A DNA stretch of 64,000 nt. Source: Leptospira brenneri (lineage in GTDB: Bacteria; Spirochaetota; Leptospiria; Leptospirales; Leptospiraceae). Shown here piece after piece: positions 40,154-48,239 of this stretch; positions within the stretch are counted from its first letter, which is position 1; each line of letters opens with the position of its first letter. The position numbers and the translations under genes were made by a program. Location: NCBI RefSeq assembly GCF_002812125.1, contig NZ_NPDQ01000003.1, forward strand, positions 434,001 to 498,000. The letters are read 5' to 3'. The notes under the pieces were generated by a model. The model had not been told where the DNA came from and ran no database searches. It saw nothing but the letters and a program-made list of their open reading frames with translations.

Positions 40154-40192
40154 CTTAAGATGGTAGAGTCTGGTATTAAGAAAAGATTAAGA
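40154..40192 (-). promoter_or_regulatory. Candidate KdpE binding repeats upstream of kdpA
   Basis: On the minus strand TCTTAAT occurs at 40192-40186 and again at 40181-40175, exactly 11 bp apart. TCTTAAG follows at 40160-40154, 21 bp further on. OmpR-type regulators bind tandem half-sites one helical turn apart, so these repeats suit KdpE. They lie about 45-85 bp before the kdpA start and overlap the last codons and stop of the upstream gene. Confidence 0.5.
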
Positions 40193-40984
40193 TGTTTTTT
40201 CCTTCCAAAATGGAAAATAAACCACTACTGCCCAAACCAAAACAAGAAATAGAAAAAACAGAAGGGAAAAAATGCACTTAGTAAACATCTCTGTTTCCAT
40301 TGGCCCTCGCCAAACAAGGTAAACGGAGTCCTTGGCCAAAGGAAGATCTTCCAGATCCCAAATGGGTTCTCGTAAAACAACCCCACCCGAAAATAAACTA
40401 GAGAGATGGCATTTGATATCTTCTTTTGAATAACAAATAGCATATAACGGAGGTTTGATTTCTTTACCGGAGACCGAACGAACCAGTTTGTATTGGAACC
40501 GAATCACAGGTCCATAAACAGAACCTCCAGACCTTCTTCGCACCAAAAGAGGAGAACGAAATTCTCCTGCTGTTGATTCATCCAAATAAAAATCACGTAA
40601 GAATAAATAACGGTAGTTTAGATACTGAGACGTTTCTTCCGGTAATACTTCTGTCTTTGCCGTGATACCCAATCCATATCCAATGGAATCACCTAAAAAC
40701 AAAACAGAGTTTACCCCTGCAAGTAAGGATAAAAAAACAGCCAGTAGGATCTTAAAACCTGTTTTTTTAGAAACTAAAATCCCCAAAAACAAAACGGGTA
40801 AAAATAAAATGAGGATGGCCCATACAGAAATGGAAAGTGGGAAAAATGCACCAAAAGGAAGTAGAAAAAAACCAAATCCAAAAATAAAAGAAAGCCCTAT
40901 CCAGAAAATAAAAATGGAAGGAAATGGTTCTTCGTTTGGTTCGCGTTTTTTTCTGTTTTGATTTTCAACGAAACCAACAAACAT
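40187..40984 (-). CDS. Hypothetical membrane protein, 265 residues
   Basis: I do not recognise this protein. It has two or three hydrophobic segments in residues 25-100, an extracytoplasmic region of about 120 residues with two Cys (ICYSKEDIKCHL), and a final helix near 237-260. This gives both a membrane-embedded start and a membrane-anchored end around one outer domain. It starts 3 nt after the preceding 382-residue gene and is probably co-transcribed with it. Its stop lies inside the candidate KdpE repeats. A potassium- or turgor-related role is only a guess from position. Confidence 0.7.
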   Translation of the reverse strand: MFVGFVENQNRKKREPNEEPFPSIFIFWIGLSFIFGFGFFLLPFGAFFPLSISVWAILILFLPVLFLGILVSKKTGFKILLAVFLSLLAGVNSVLFLGDSIGYGLGITAKTEVLPEETSQYLNYRYLFLRDFYLDESTAGEFRSPLLVRRRSGGSVYGPVIRFQYKLVRSVSGKEIKPPLYAICYSKEDIKCHLSSLFSGGVVLREPIWDLEDLPLAKDSVYLVWRGPMETEMFTKCIFSLLFFLFLVLVWAVVVYFPFWKEKTS

Positions 40985-40987
40985 CCG

Positions 40988-42136
40988 TTACTCCTTTACC
41001 TCAAATGAACTTCGAATGGTTTGCCAATAGTTCTCTGCCGTTTCCTTTTCTCTTTTAGGATAAGATAAGGAAAGAAAATAACCTCTAGGCGCTTTATAAA
41101 GATAATATTCTTTCATTTCCATTGCAACAGAATTTCCAATTTCATCTACCTCCGTCCATTCACTCAAGTATTCCGATTTGGTTTCGGTTCTTTTAAACCC
41201 TAATTTGCGAATGAGGGCAGGAGTAAGAGAACGCATGGAATCCCAAAAACGAAAGTAGTTTTTTGTATCTCGAAGGGGCCTTGTTTTATCAAAACTAGAC
41301 CCAATAGACAAAATGATTTTAGGAAGTTTTTTTTTCTTTTTCCCTGATACCTGGAGAGTAAAAGCTTCATCCCATTCGGTTTGTCCTTCCGGTAAATAAT
41401 TGGAAAGAAATTGTACAAATCGTACCATTCGATAAATAGAATCTCTGTTTTCACCATAAACTCCAAGGCGATTTCCAAAAAGACCCTCATAACGAAGTTC
41501 TGAAGAAAATCGAATTCGATACCGAAACGATTCCGATTCTAAAACCAATTGGTCTTTGGGTTTTTCAGAGGTCACATAACATCCATAAGGGTCACTTACC
41601 AAATCCAAAGGAATGGTTTGGTCTGACCACTCATTGGCCGCACGATTTGTGATTTCATTAGAACGCACAAGCCAATTAGGAAAAAAACCTGGTTCCTTTT
41701 CCCTTTGTAACCTGTAACAGAGATGGATTCCTTTTCCAAGAAACACTACATCCTTTTCTTTACGAACCTCATAGAGGGCTTCTAGTTCCTTTGCTGCAAT
41801 GTCTGCTTCTGTGATGATTGGAAATTCTTTTATATATTCATCATCAATCAGAAACCGCATTTTGCCTGCGGGTGTGACTAGAAAGTTGCGACCATGAGAA
41901 TCTTTTTTTTTGACTGTGGATTGTTTGTTTCTTTTTTCAGATAAAAAACGGTGAAAACTACGGCTTTCTTCCTCTTCCGCATCAGGGATCCAAGGTTTCT
42001 GTAAAAGAGGATCAACAATGATCTTAGAGTTTGGTTCCGAACCAAGAGAGAAATAAGGAACCATAAGAAAAAAAGTTAGAACCCCTAACTTAAAACTAAA
42101 GTTAAAAAATAGAAGAGAGTATTTCTCCCCTATCAT
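40988..42136 (-). CDS. Hypothetical exported protein, 382 residues
   Basis: No family is recognised. An N-terminal hydrophobic segment (KLGVLTFFLMVPYFSLGS, about residues 16-34) looks like a signal peptide, and the rest is soluble and charged. There is no lipobox Cys directly after it. It starts 2 nt after the 486-residue gene and ends 3 nt before the 265-residue membrane gene. The three genes form one operon, so they probably act in one process, perhaps in the envelope. Confidence 0.7.
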   Translation of the reverse strand: MIGEKYSLLFFNFSFKLGVLTFFLMVPYFSLGSEPNSKIIVDPLLQKPWIPDAEEEESRSFHRFLSEKRNKQSTVKKKDSHGRNFLVTPAGKMRFLIDDEYIKEFPIITEADIAAKELEALYEVRKEKDVVFLGKGIHLCYRLQREKEPGFFPNWLVRSNEITNRAANEWSDQTIPLDLVSDPYGCYVTSEKPKDQLVLESESFRYRIRFSSELRYEGLFGNRLGVYGENRDSIYRMVRFVQFLSNYLPEGQTEWDEAFTLQVSGKKKKKLPKIILSIGSSFDKTRPLRDTKNYFRFWDSMRSLTPALIRKLGFKRTETKSEYLSEWTEVDEIGNSVAMEMKEYYLYKAPRGYFLSLSYPKREKETAENYWQTIRSSFEVKE

Positions 42137-42138
42137 GT

Positions 42139-43599
42139 TTATACCTGAAATTTAGATTGGATAAAATTGAGAGCCATAGTAAAGATTTTAGAGAAGTCTC
42201 TTTTATGGTTTTCGTCCGCCACTCGCGACAATATTCCTTTTAAAAGAGTTTGTACTTGGGTATAATTCGGAACTTCGTAAAATGCTTTTTGGATATGTGG
42301 CCATGCCATCTTCACCATTTGCATAAACTCAGGATTTCCTTTTTTAAATTCCTGAATCATACGATCTAACGTAAGTTTTACGATCTGAAAGTTTTTTAGT
42401 TTTTTAGTAATCCCAACTAAAACTTCACGACTCAAATCAGACTTAGAACTCATCATTTGGAAAAGAGAATTCCAATCCACGGCTTCATTTTTTTGTTCTT
42501 TGAGAACTTGAGTGCGTAAAGACACAACAGCCTTTTCAAACTCAGAAAGCCCACGTAACCAGTTTTGGTATCCAACCTGGTCCGACTTAGTTTGGTATCC
42601 TGTAATGGTTTGTACGAGATCCATAAACTCTTTGACATTAAAAGATTCTAATCTTGCTAAATTAGGATCGGTAGGTGTCGCAATTTCTGGTTCTTCAAAA
42701 TCAACATCTATATCCTGTGAAAAATCATCTGAGTCAACCGTGTTGGATCCAGAACTTTGGTTGGATGTCGAATCAGAATCATCAAATTCCAAATCTTCAA
42801 TTTCGTATTCGTCGGAACTTGATTGGTTACTAGTTTGGGCAGTTTCTACGGCGGGATTGTCTTTCGGGTCAGGACCAATTTTTACTTCTAATAATTCTCC
42901 TGTGAGGATATCTCCAAAGGTCTCCACAATTTCCAAAAGAATGGATTTGTCCTTTTCGGGAATGAGAGATTGTTTTTTGGCAACCGGTATGGGAGGAGCA
43001 TTCGCAGTGGCCAAAGCATCGGTAAGAGAGAGTGGTTCTTTTTCTGATTCCGCACTGGAAGGCATAGCAAGAGCGGCTTTTGCCGATTCTGCCATAAGCC
43101 CTTTGGGTTCGATGATTTCCCCTGTCAGCGGATTTTCAAGAACAGTCAGAATTCCTTTTTGGGCAAAAACAAAATCTTTTGGATGCGTGACTTGGAGTCG
43201 TTCGACGATTTCTTCTGCAATGGATGCAAAACTCGGTGCCGGAGCATTTTCGAGTTTTTCCAACTCCTGGGTTTTTAACTTTTCTTGGACTTTGTTTAGA
43301 ACTTCGATAAAATTAGAATTTAAATAAGCAGATACTTCATTTTGAGGTACACCTAACATCGTTGCAAATTGTGGGAGGTGTTCAAAGAATTGGTCGGTTT
43401 TTTTGATATTTCCCGTCATGTAGGATTTGATCTGCTTGGCGACCTCTTCCACTTTTGCCGGATCCATTTTCCTTGCTTTGAGTAGTTTTTTGAAAATATC
43501 GATATGGGCGTGGAAATAGGATAAAAACTCCCCGTAAGCGGTGAATTCAAACTCTCCGTGCGCTTTTTTTTCTAAAACCTTTTTAGGACCGTCTGACAT
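42139..43599 (-). CDS. Hypothetical acidic, helical protein, 486 residues
   Basis: I do not recognise this protein. The first 130 residues are mostly helical and charged, residues about 240-330 are acidic and low in complexity (DSDSTSNQSSGSNTVDSDDF), and the last 150 residues are helical again. No signal peptide or membrane helix is visible, so it is probably cytoplasmic. The frame is open to 43641, but the ATG at 43597-43599 has GGATGAG 7 nt upstream and is the better start. It heads a three-gene operon with two envelope-type proteins. Confidence 0.72.
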   Translation of the reverse strand: MSDGPKKVLEKKAHGEFEFTAYGEFLSYFHAHIDIFKKLLKARKMDPAKVEEVAKQIKSYMTGNIKKTDQFFEHLPQFATMLGVPQNEVSAYLNSNFIEVLNKVQEKLKTQELEKLENAPAPSFASIAEEIVERLQVTHPKDFVFAQKGILTVLENPLTGEIIEPKGLMAESAKAALAMPSSAESEKEPLSLTDALATANAPPIPVAKKQSLIPEKDKSILLEIVETFGDILTGELLEVKIGPDPKDNPAVETAQTSNQSSSDEYEIEDLEFDDSDSTSNQSSGSNTVDSDDFSQDIDVDFEEPEIATPTDPNLARLESFNVKEFMDLVQTITGYQTKSDQVGYQNWLRGLSEFEKAVVSLRTQVLKEQKNEAVDWNSLFQMMSSKSDLSREVLVGITKKLKNFQIVKLTLDRMIQEFKKGNPEFMQMVKMAWPHIQKAFYEVPNYTQVQTLLKGILSRVADENHKRDFSKIFTMALNFIQSKFQV

Positions 43600-43691
43600 A
43601 TAGAATCTCATCCAATGCATAGGAAAAGTCACAAGGGTCAAGATTTTTACGAACCGATTGACGAAATGCAGGGAGAACGGAGTTTAGGAAT

Positions 43692-43961
43692 ATGAATCGT
43701 TTTTTTGTTTTGGTAGTGTTATGTTTTGTCATGATCTTCTCTACATCTTGTCAAAAGAGAGAAGACAAAACGATAGAAAGGAACTTAATGACCTTTATTT
43801 TAACTTGTACGGGAGGAAGCCTGGAAGCTTGTAATGCTGGTTGTGCAGGAAAATACCCGGACGTGACTGGTGACAACTACCCGGCTGCTTCTGCTTGCTT
43901 TACTGCTTGTTCTACCAACTGTAACTTATCCACCACTCTACTTTTACTTACCAATAAGTAG
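43692..43961 (+). CDS. Small Cys-rich lipoprotein, 89 residues
   Basis: A signal peptide ends in the lipobox FSTSC (Cys20), and the mature part carries six further Cys within about 40 residues (TCTGGSLEACNAGCAGKYP and ACFTACSTNCN), so it is probably disulfide-bonded. Such short Cys-rich lipoproteins are common in Leptospira, and their function is not known. AGGA lies upstream of the ATG. It stands alone on the plus strand between two minus-strand operons. Confidence 0.75.
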   Translation: MNRFFVLVVLCFVMIFSTSCQKREDKTIERNLMTFILTCTGGSLEACNAGCAGKYPDVTGDNYPAASACFTACSTNCNLSTTLLLLTNK

Positions 43962-43988
43962 TAAAAAAAGGGTTTTTAGTCTAAACCT

Positions 43989-44699
43989 TTACGTTCCATA
44001 GACAAGGAAACTGGCGGCTACAATGCCTGCCGTTTCCGTCCGGAGTACCCCACCAGGTAGGGTAAGCTTAGGAATACCATTGGCTTCCATCCACTTTTCC
44101 TCATCCGCATGAAATCCACCCTCAGGTCCAATGACGGGAATTTTTCCCGTAAGTAGATTCGTAACAAACCTTTGGGTTCCGTGCGGATGAAAGACCACCA
44201 AACTTTCTTTATGTGAATTCATCCATTCCCCTGCAGGTTCAATAGAAAGATTAAGGAGTTCCGTTTGTTTGGACTGAGAGGCTGCTTCCTTAACAATCTT
44301 TTCTGCTCTCTCTAAATTGAATTCCTTACGAATGGAATGTCGAAAAACAAGAAAAACAACCGAATCAAGGCCAATCTCCGTTACCTTTTGTAAAAAGAAA
44401 TCAAATCGGTTTCCTTTCGGAAGGGCGATCGCAACCGTTTTCTTTTCTGTTTTCCTGGCGAGATGAGTTTCTTTTAAAAATTTTAATTCTTTGGAATGAG
44501 GTGAAAACTGATAGTCATAAAGGCCACCGACTCCATCGCGAATTTGGATGGTAGTTTCTTCTTTACTCAACCGCAAAGCTCGCAAATGCGCGAGCTCTTC
44601 AGGAGAAAGTAAAATGTTAGGTTTTACAGAAAACCCGGTGCGAAAAAGAATAAGACCAGGTTCTAACAAGGGTTTATCGGCTAAGGTTGTCGACGGCAA
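43989..44699 (-). CDS. rsmE: 16S rRNA (uracil-1498-N3)-methyltransferase
   Basis: This protein of about 236 residues is RsmE, a SPOUT-fold methyltransferase for the small ribosomal subunit. The trefoil knot motifs are IGPEGGFHADEEKWM and LPGGVLRTETAGIVAAS, and the N-terminal PUA-like part includes LSPEELAHLRALRL. The start is uncertain: the frame opens at a TTG (44697-44699), 26 bp inside the preceding gene, and no Shine-Dalgarno is visible there or at nearby alternatives. It is the last gene of the guaB-LolA-like-rsmE group. Confidence 0.9.
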   Translation of the reverse strand: MPSTTLADKPLLEPGLILFRTGFSVKPNILLSPEELAHLRALRLSKEETTIQIRDGVGGLYDYQFSPHSKELKFLKETHLARKTEKKTVAIALPKGNRFDFFLQKVTEIGLDSVVFLVFRHSIRKEFNLERAEKIVKEAASQSKQTELLNLSIEPAGEWMNSHKESLVVFHPHGTQRFVTNLLTGKIPVIGPEGGFHADEEKWMEANGIPKLTLPGGVLRTETAGIVAASFLVYGT

Positions 44700-45447
44700 A
44701 TAATGAATTATCTGGATTTACAGATTTGTCCACTTCTTGGATTTCCCAAACAGTGATACTACCTGTATTCAAATCCAACATTTCCAAACGAGATGCTTTT
44801 TGAATTTCTTCTACTTTTCCAGAAGTTTCTTTTACCTTCACTGGTCCGTATTTTAAGTTCAAAGTTTTAAATAAAATTCCATCGCGGTCATGAAAGTCAA
44901 CGCGGTATGGTTTTAGATCTTTTTTACCCACAAGGAGAACTAACTTTTTATAAAAATAAGGTAAAATCGGTTTTAAAGAAATTCGGTAATATACTTCTCC
45001 ACCAATTTCCAAATCCCCATTCACAAGAGGGTTGTAATTGGCCTGATACGAATAACCAGAAAGATCTACATAAAAAAAACCAGTCCCCATAAGGGCCTCA
45101 TATTTTTCATCATCTGTTTTACGAAAAAGTTTGGCACTTAAGACATTGAAGAAAAAAACATTCTCCCCTTCATCCTTAGTTAAGAGTTTGGATTCAAGGC
45201 CCCGCCCCTTTCGATCAAATAGGAGGAGTGCATCTTCTCCATTAAAAAACCGATTGATCTTCCAAGTTTCCGACGTTCCATTCCTACGAATCAGGACGTA
45301 AGTCCCTTTGACAAGGCCTTTCCCAAAATCCATCTCTCGGTCAAGCCTTGCCAAAAGTTCCTGTGCCGATAAACTGGCATCAGGTGGCGCTTGTGCCTCT
45401 AACGAAGCAATTCCAATCAAAAATATAAGTAACCAATGTTTTCGCAT
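44674..45447 (-). CDS. LolA-like outer-membrane lipoprotein-sorting family protein
   Basis: This 257-residue exported protein has a signal peptide (RKHWLLIFLIGIASLEAQA) and a LolA/LppX-type fold pattern: ASLSAQELLARLDREMDF, then repeated beta strands such as TWKINRFFNGEDALLLFDRKG and YRISLKPILPYFYKKLVLLV. It matches the periplasmic group (COG2834-like) often annotated as lipoprotein-sorting proteins. Whether it carries lipoproteins or another lipid is unknown. It lies 9 nt after guaB. Confidence 0.8.
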   Translation of the reverse strand: MRKHWLLIFLIGIASLEAQAPPDASLSAQELLARLDREMDFGKGLVKGTYVLIRRNGTSETWKINRFFNGEDALLLFDRKGRGLESKLLTKDEGENVFFFNVLSAKLFRKTDDEKYEALMGTGFFYVDLSGYSYQANYNPLVNGDLEIGGEVYYRISLKPILPYFYKKLVLLVGKKDLKPYRVDFHDRDGILFKTLNLKYGPVKVKETSGKVEEIQKASRLEMLDLNTGSITVWEIQEVDKSVNPDNSLFAVDNLSR

Positions 45448-45456
45448 GTAAAATTT

Positions 45457-46983
45457 TTATTCTGCTCTCATGGAAGGTTTTGTATAAGAATACAATCCAT
45501 GTACGCTTCCTTGTGCTTGTGCTGATTCTGTTCTTCTTTCAAAACGAAGTTTGCCCTCTCGCAAAGCTTTGTGAAGGTCTGGGATATTTCGAAATCCCAT
45601 ATCTTGAAAACTTTGTCTGAGTCCTTGAACAAGGTAAGGAATGAGGTTAAGAACGGATCCTTTGTCCACAACGTATCCAGAAACACCTTGTGCGACTTTG
45701 ATCTTTTGAGACTCAGAGAAGTATCTTTTGTCTCCACCTTTACTCATTGCTTCTAAACTTGCCATTCCCCGGTATTTCTTTAGACGAATTCCATTTTCAT
45801 AAAAATACTCACCCGGTGCTTCTTTTGTTCCTGCAAACATAGAACCCATCATACACATGGAGGCACCAATCGCTAACGCATTGGCAATGTCGCCGATATT
45901 GGAAATTCCACCGTCAGCAATCACAGGTACACCGTGGCTCTGCGCATACTCAGCCGTTTTGAATACAGCAGTGGCCTGGGCACGACCCACAGCCATCGTA
46001 TCTTGAGTGATACAAATGGATCCGGGTCCCATACCAATCCGAAGTCCATCAGCCCCGGCAGCAATTAGGTTTGCCGCTTGTGCTTTGGTGACAACGTTTC
46101 CACCAATCACATCAATATTTGGAAAATTAGATTTAATCCAATGAATCATTTCCATTTGGTAACTGGAGTTTCCTTGTGCGGAATCAATGATAATTGCATC
46201 CACACCCACTCCAGCCAGAGCCGCCATCCGATCGCGTGACTCCGGTAAGGTGGAAAGTGCCGCCCCTACTCTTAGTCTTTTTTGATCATCTTTGGAAGAT
46301 TGAGGAAATTCTTTATTTTTTTTAAGGTCACTACGACAAATAAGAGCAACCAACTTCCCTTGTTTGTCGACGATAGGGAGTTTTCCTTTTTTACTTGTCC
46401 GAAGGATATTATTGGCCTCTTGTAAACTAATTCCAACACTTGCGGTGATGAGTTCTGTTGTCATCACTTTCCCAAGTTTGATGCCTCGATCTCTTTCAAA
46501 ATCCACATCTCGATTAGTGACAATACCAACTAACTTTGTACTAGCGGTTCCATCTTCTGTGACTGGGATTCCACTGAATCCATACTTTTCTTTGACTGCA
46601 TCTAAATCAGCCAGTGTATGTTCAGGTGAGAGTAAAATTGGATCTTTGATAAATCCATTTTCATATCGTTTTACTTTTCGAACAAGATCCACTTGTTCAT
46701 CGATGCTATTGTTATAATGGATGATTCCAATTCCACCCATTAGCGCTTGTGCAATCGCCATTTCCGACTCAGTGACTGTGTCCATAGGGGAACTCATGAG
46801 TGGTCTTTTCAGTGAAATATTTTTGGAAAGTTTGGTTTCGAGTTCCACATCGCTGGGATTGAAGTCTATATAACCGGGGAGTACCAAAAAGTCCCGATAC
46901 GTGAGTCCCATGTTGACCGAGAAGAGCTCTTGTCCGCTGACTCCGTCGAGAAGCTCAGATCCAGGTTGGGGTTGATTTGACAT
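45457..46983 (-). CDS. guaB: Inosine-5'-monophosphate dehydrogenase
   Basis: This 508-residue enzyme oxidises IMP to XMP, the first step towards GMP. It has two CBS domains inserted at about 110-225, the active-site loop [15 protein letters not shown] with the catalytic Cys, and the flap with GDKRYF. The frame is open to a TTG at 47013, but the ATG at 46981-46983 has AGGAAGGAT upstream and gives the usual N-terminus. It leads the operon with the LolA-like gene and rsmE. Confidence 0.97.
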   Translation of the reverse strand: MSNQPQPGSELLDGVSGQELFSVNMGLTYRDFLVLPGYIDFNPSDVELETKLSKNISLKRPLMSSPMDTVTESEMAIAQALMGGIGIIHYNNSIDEQVDLVRKVKRYENGFIKDPILLSPEHTLADLDAVKEKYGFSGIPVTEDGTASTKLVGIVTNRDVDFERDRGIKLGKVMTTELITASVGISLQEANNILRTSKKGKLPIVDKQGKLVALICRSDLKKNKEFPQSSKDDQKRLRVGAALSTLPESRDRMAALAGVGVDAIIIDSAQGNSSYQMEMIHWIKSNFPNIDVIGGNVVTKAQAANLIAAGADGLRIGMGPGSICITQDTMAVGRAQATAVFKTAEYAQSHGVPVIADGGISNIGDIANALAIGASMCMMGSMFAGTKEAPGEYFYENGIRLKKYRGMASLEAMSKGGDKRYFSESQKIKVAQGVSGYVVDKGSVLNLIPYLVQGLRQSFQDMGFRNIPDLHKALREGKLRFERRTESAQAQGSVHGLYSYTKPSMRAE

Positions 46984-47080
46984 AATTATCCTTCCTTTTT
47001 CTACTTTAGGCAAGAAAACTCTCCGTGCAAGAGAATTTCAGGAGAAAATTGTCCGATAATAGTGAGTAACACGACCTTTT

Positions 47081-48235
47081 ATGGATACACTAGAAAGAAG
47101 TAAGCGATCATTGGATGTTTTTTCCGACACGGAAAAAAAACTCCATGTTTTGACGAAATTTTTATTAAACCAAGAATTGAATTTAAAGGACAATATTCAT
47201 TCTGGAGAGAGTTGTTTTTTAAAAAAAGTTTCACAAGACGGGAACAAAATACTAGTCAGCGTACGTCCAACCATGTCTCTCTCTGTGGGTCAAAAAATCA
47301 CTCTTTATAAAATCCTGGGAAGATACCTCCACTTAGAGTGCACCGTCGAACAAGAAAAGGCGGAGTCTCAATACGTTCTCCATTTAGACAAAATTGCCAT
47401 TGCTAAAAAGGACAGGGAAAGTTCACGAATTCCTGTCCCTCCTGGTTCAGCCTGGATTACCAATGTAGTTTCCAGCAAAGCGAAAATCGAAACAGATATG
47501 TTCCATGTCCCTACAGCGGTAAAAGTAAACTTCCAGGACTATGAAACAAAACTAAAAAACACTGTGGATTTTATCAAAATTTCCACATTTAATTCGAGTG
47601 ATGACAACGAAATCATCCGCCAAATCAAAAAAACGAAAAAAGGACTCCTTCTGGAAGACGCTGCAGATAGGAAGTGTTACGAAGAATCACCGAACGAAGA
47701 TTTTTTAGTTTTTGCCGATGAAATTGATTTGGACATAGGCAAAGAAATCAATAACAGAAGAAACCAAAAGATTAAATCCGAACTCATCCTTCCCATCCTT
47801 TATTTAACCGATGAAGAAGAGTCCATCCCCATTGGTTACATCCAAATGCAAAGTAAAACAGAAACCTTTGATTTACTGAAAGCAATGGAGATGAAAACGA
47901 TTTGTTTCGAAATGGTAGATAGAATCCGTCATTCCAATATGATCAAATCCGATGGAAAATTTCCAGTGATTGATATTTCCGAAGGTGGATTAAAAGTCAT
48001 TGTGGATCATCCTGATCTCATGCAAAGTTTACCCAAACTTTCGGGATTTCAGTTTGATATATTTTTTAAAATGCAATCTCCCCTCACAGCCTTTGGAATG
48101 ATCAAAACCATTACAAAAAATGAGGAAGGCCATTTGACAGTGGGACTTGCGATTGCTGGTCACTCTTCCAGGTCTGGTGAGAAAAAAAGATTTTTAGAAA
48201 ACGTAGAGTTCTTTCGTAAACAAATTCAAAAATAG
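47081..48235 (+). CDS. DUF1577-like protein with a PilZ-like C-terminus
   Basis: This 384-residue cytoplasmic protein resembles DUF1577, a family described from Leptospira. The C-terminal region carries FPVIDISEGGLKVIV, which fits the D-x-S-x-x-G part of a PilZ domain, and strands up to VGLAIAGHSS. The upstream PilZ arginine motif (RxxxR) is not clear; only DRIRHS is present. PilZ domains bind cyclic di-GMP, so this may be a degenerate or divergent receptor. It converges with the radical SAM gene, leaving 4 nt between their ends, and an EAL protein lies beyond that gene. Confidence 0.75.
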   Translation: MDTLERSKRSLDVFSDTEKKLHVLTKFLLNQELNLKDNIHSGESCFLKKVSQDGNKILVSVRPTMSLSVGQKITLYKILGRYLHLECTVEQEKAESQYVLHLDKIAIAKKDRESSRIPVPPGSAWITNVVSSKAKIETDMFHVPTAVKVNFQDYETKLKNTVDFIKISTFNSSDDNEIIRQIKKTKKGLLLEDAADRKCYEESPNEDFLVFADEIDLDIGKEINNRRNQKIKSELILPILYLTDEEESIPIGYIQMQSKTETFDLLKAMEMKTICFEMVDRIRHSNMIKSDGKFPVIDISEGGLKVIVDHPDLMQSLPKLSGFQFDIFFKMQSPLTAFGMIKTITKNEEGHLTVGLAIAGHSSRSGEKKRFLENVEFFRKQIQK

Positions 48236-48239
48236 AATT

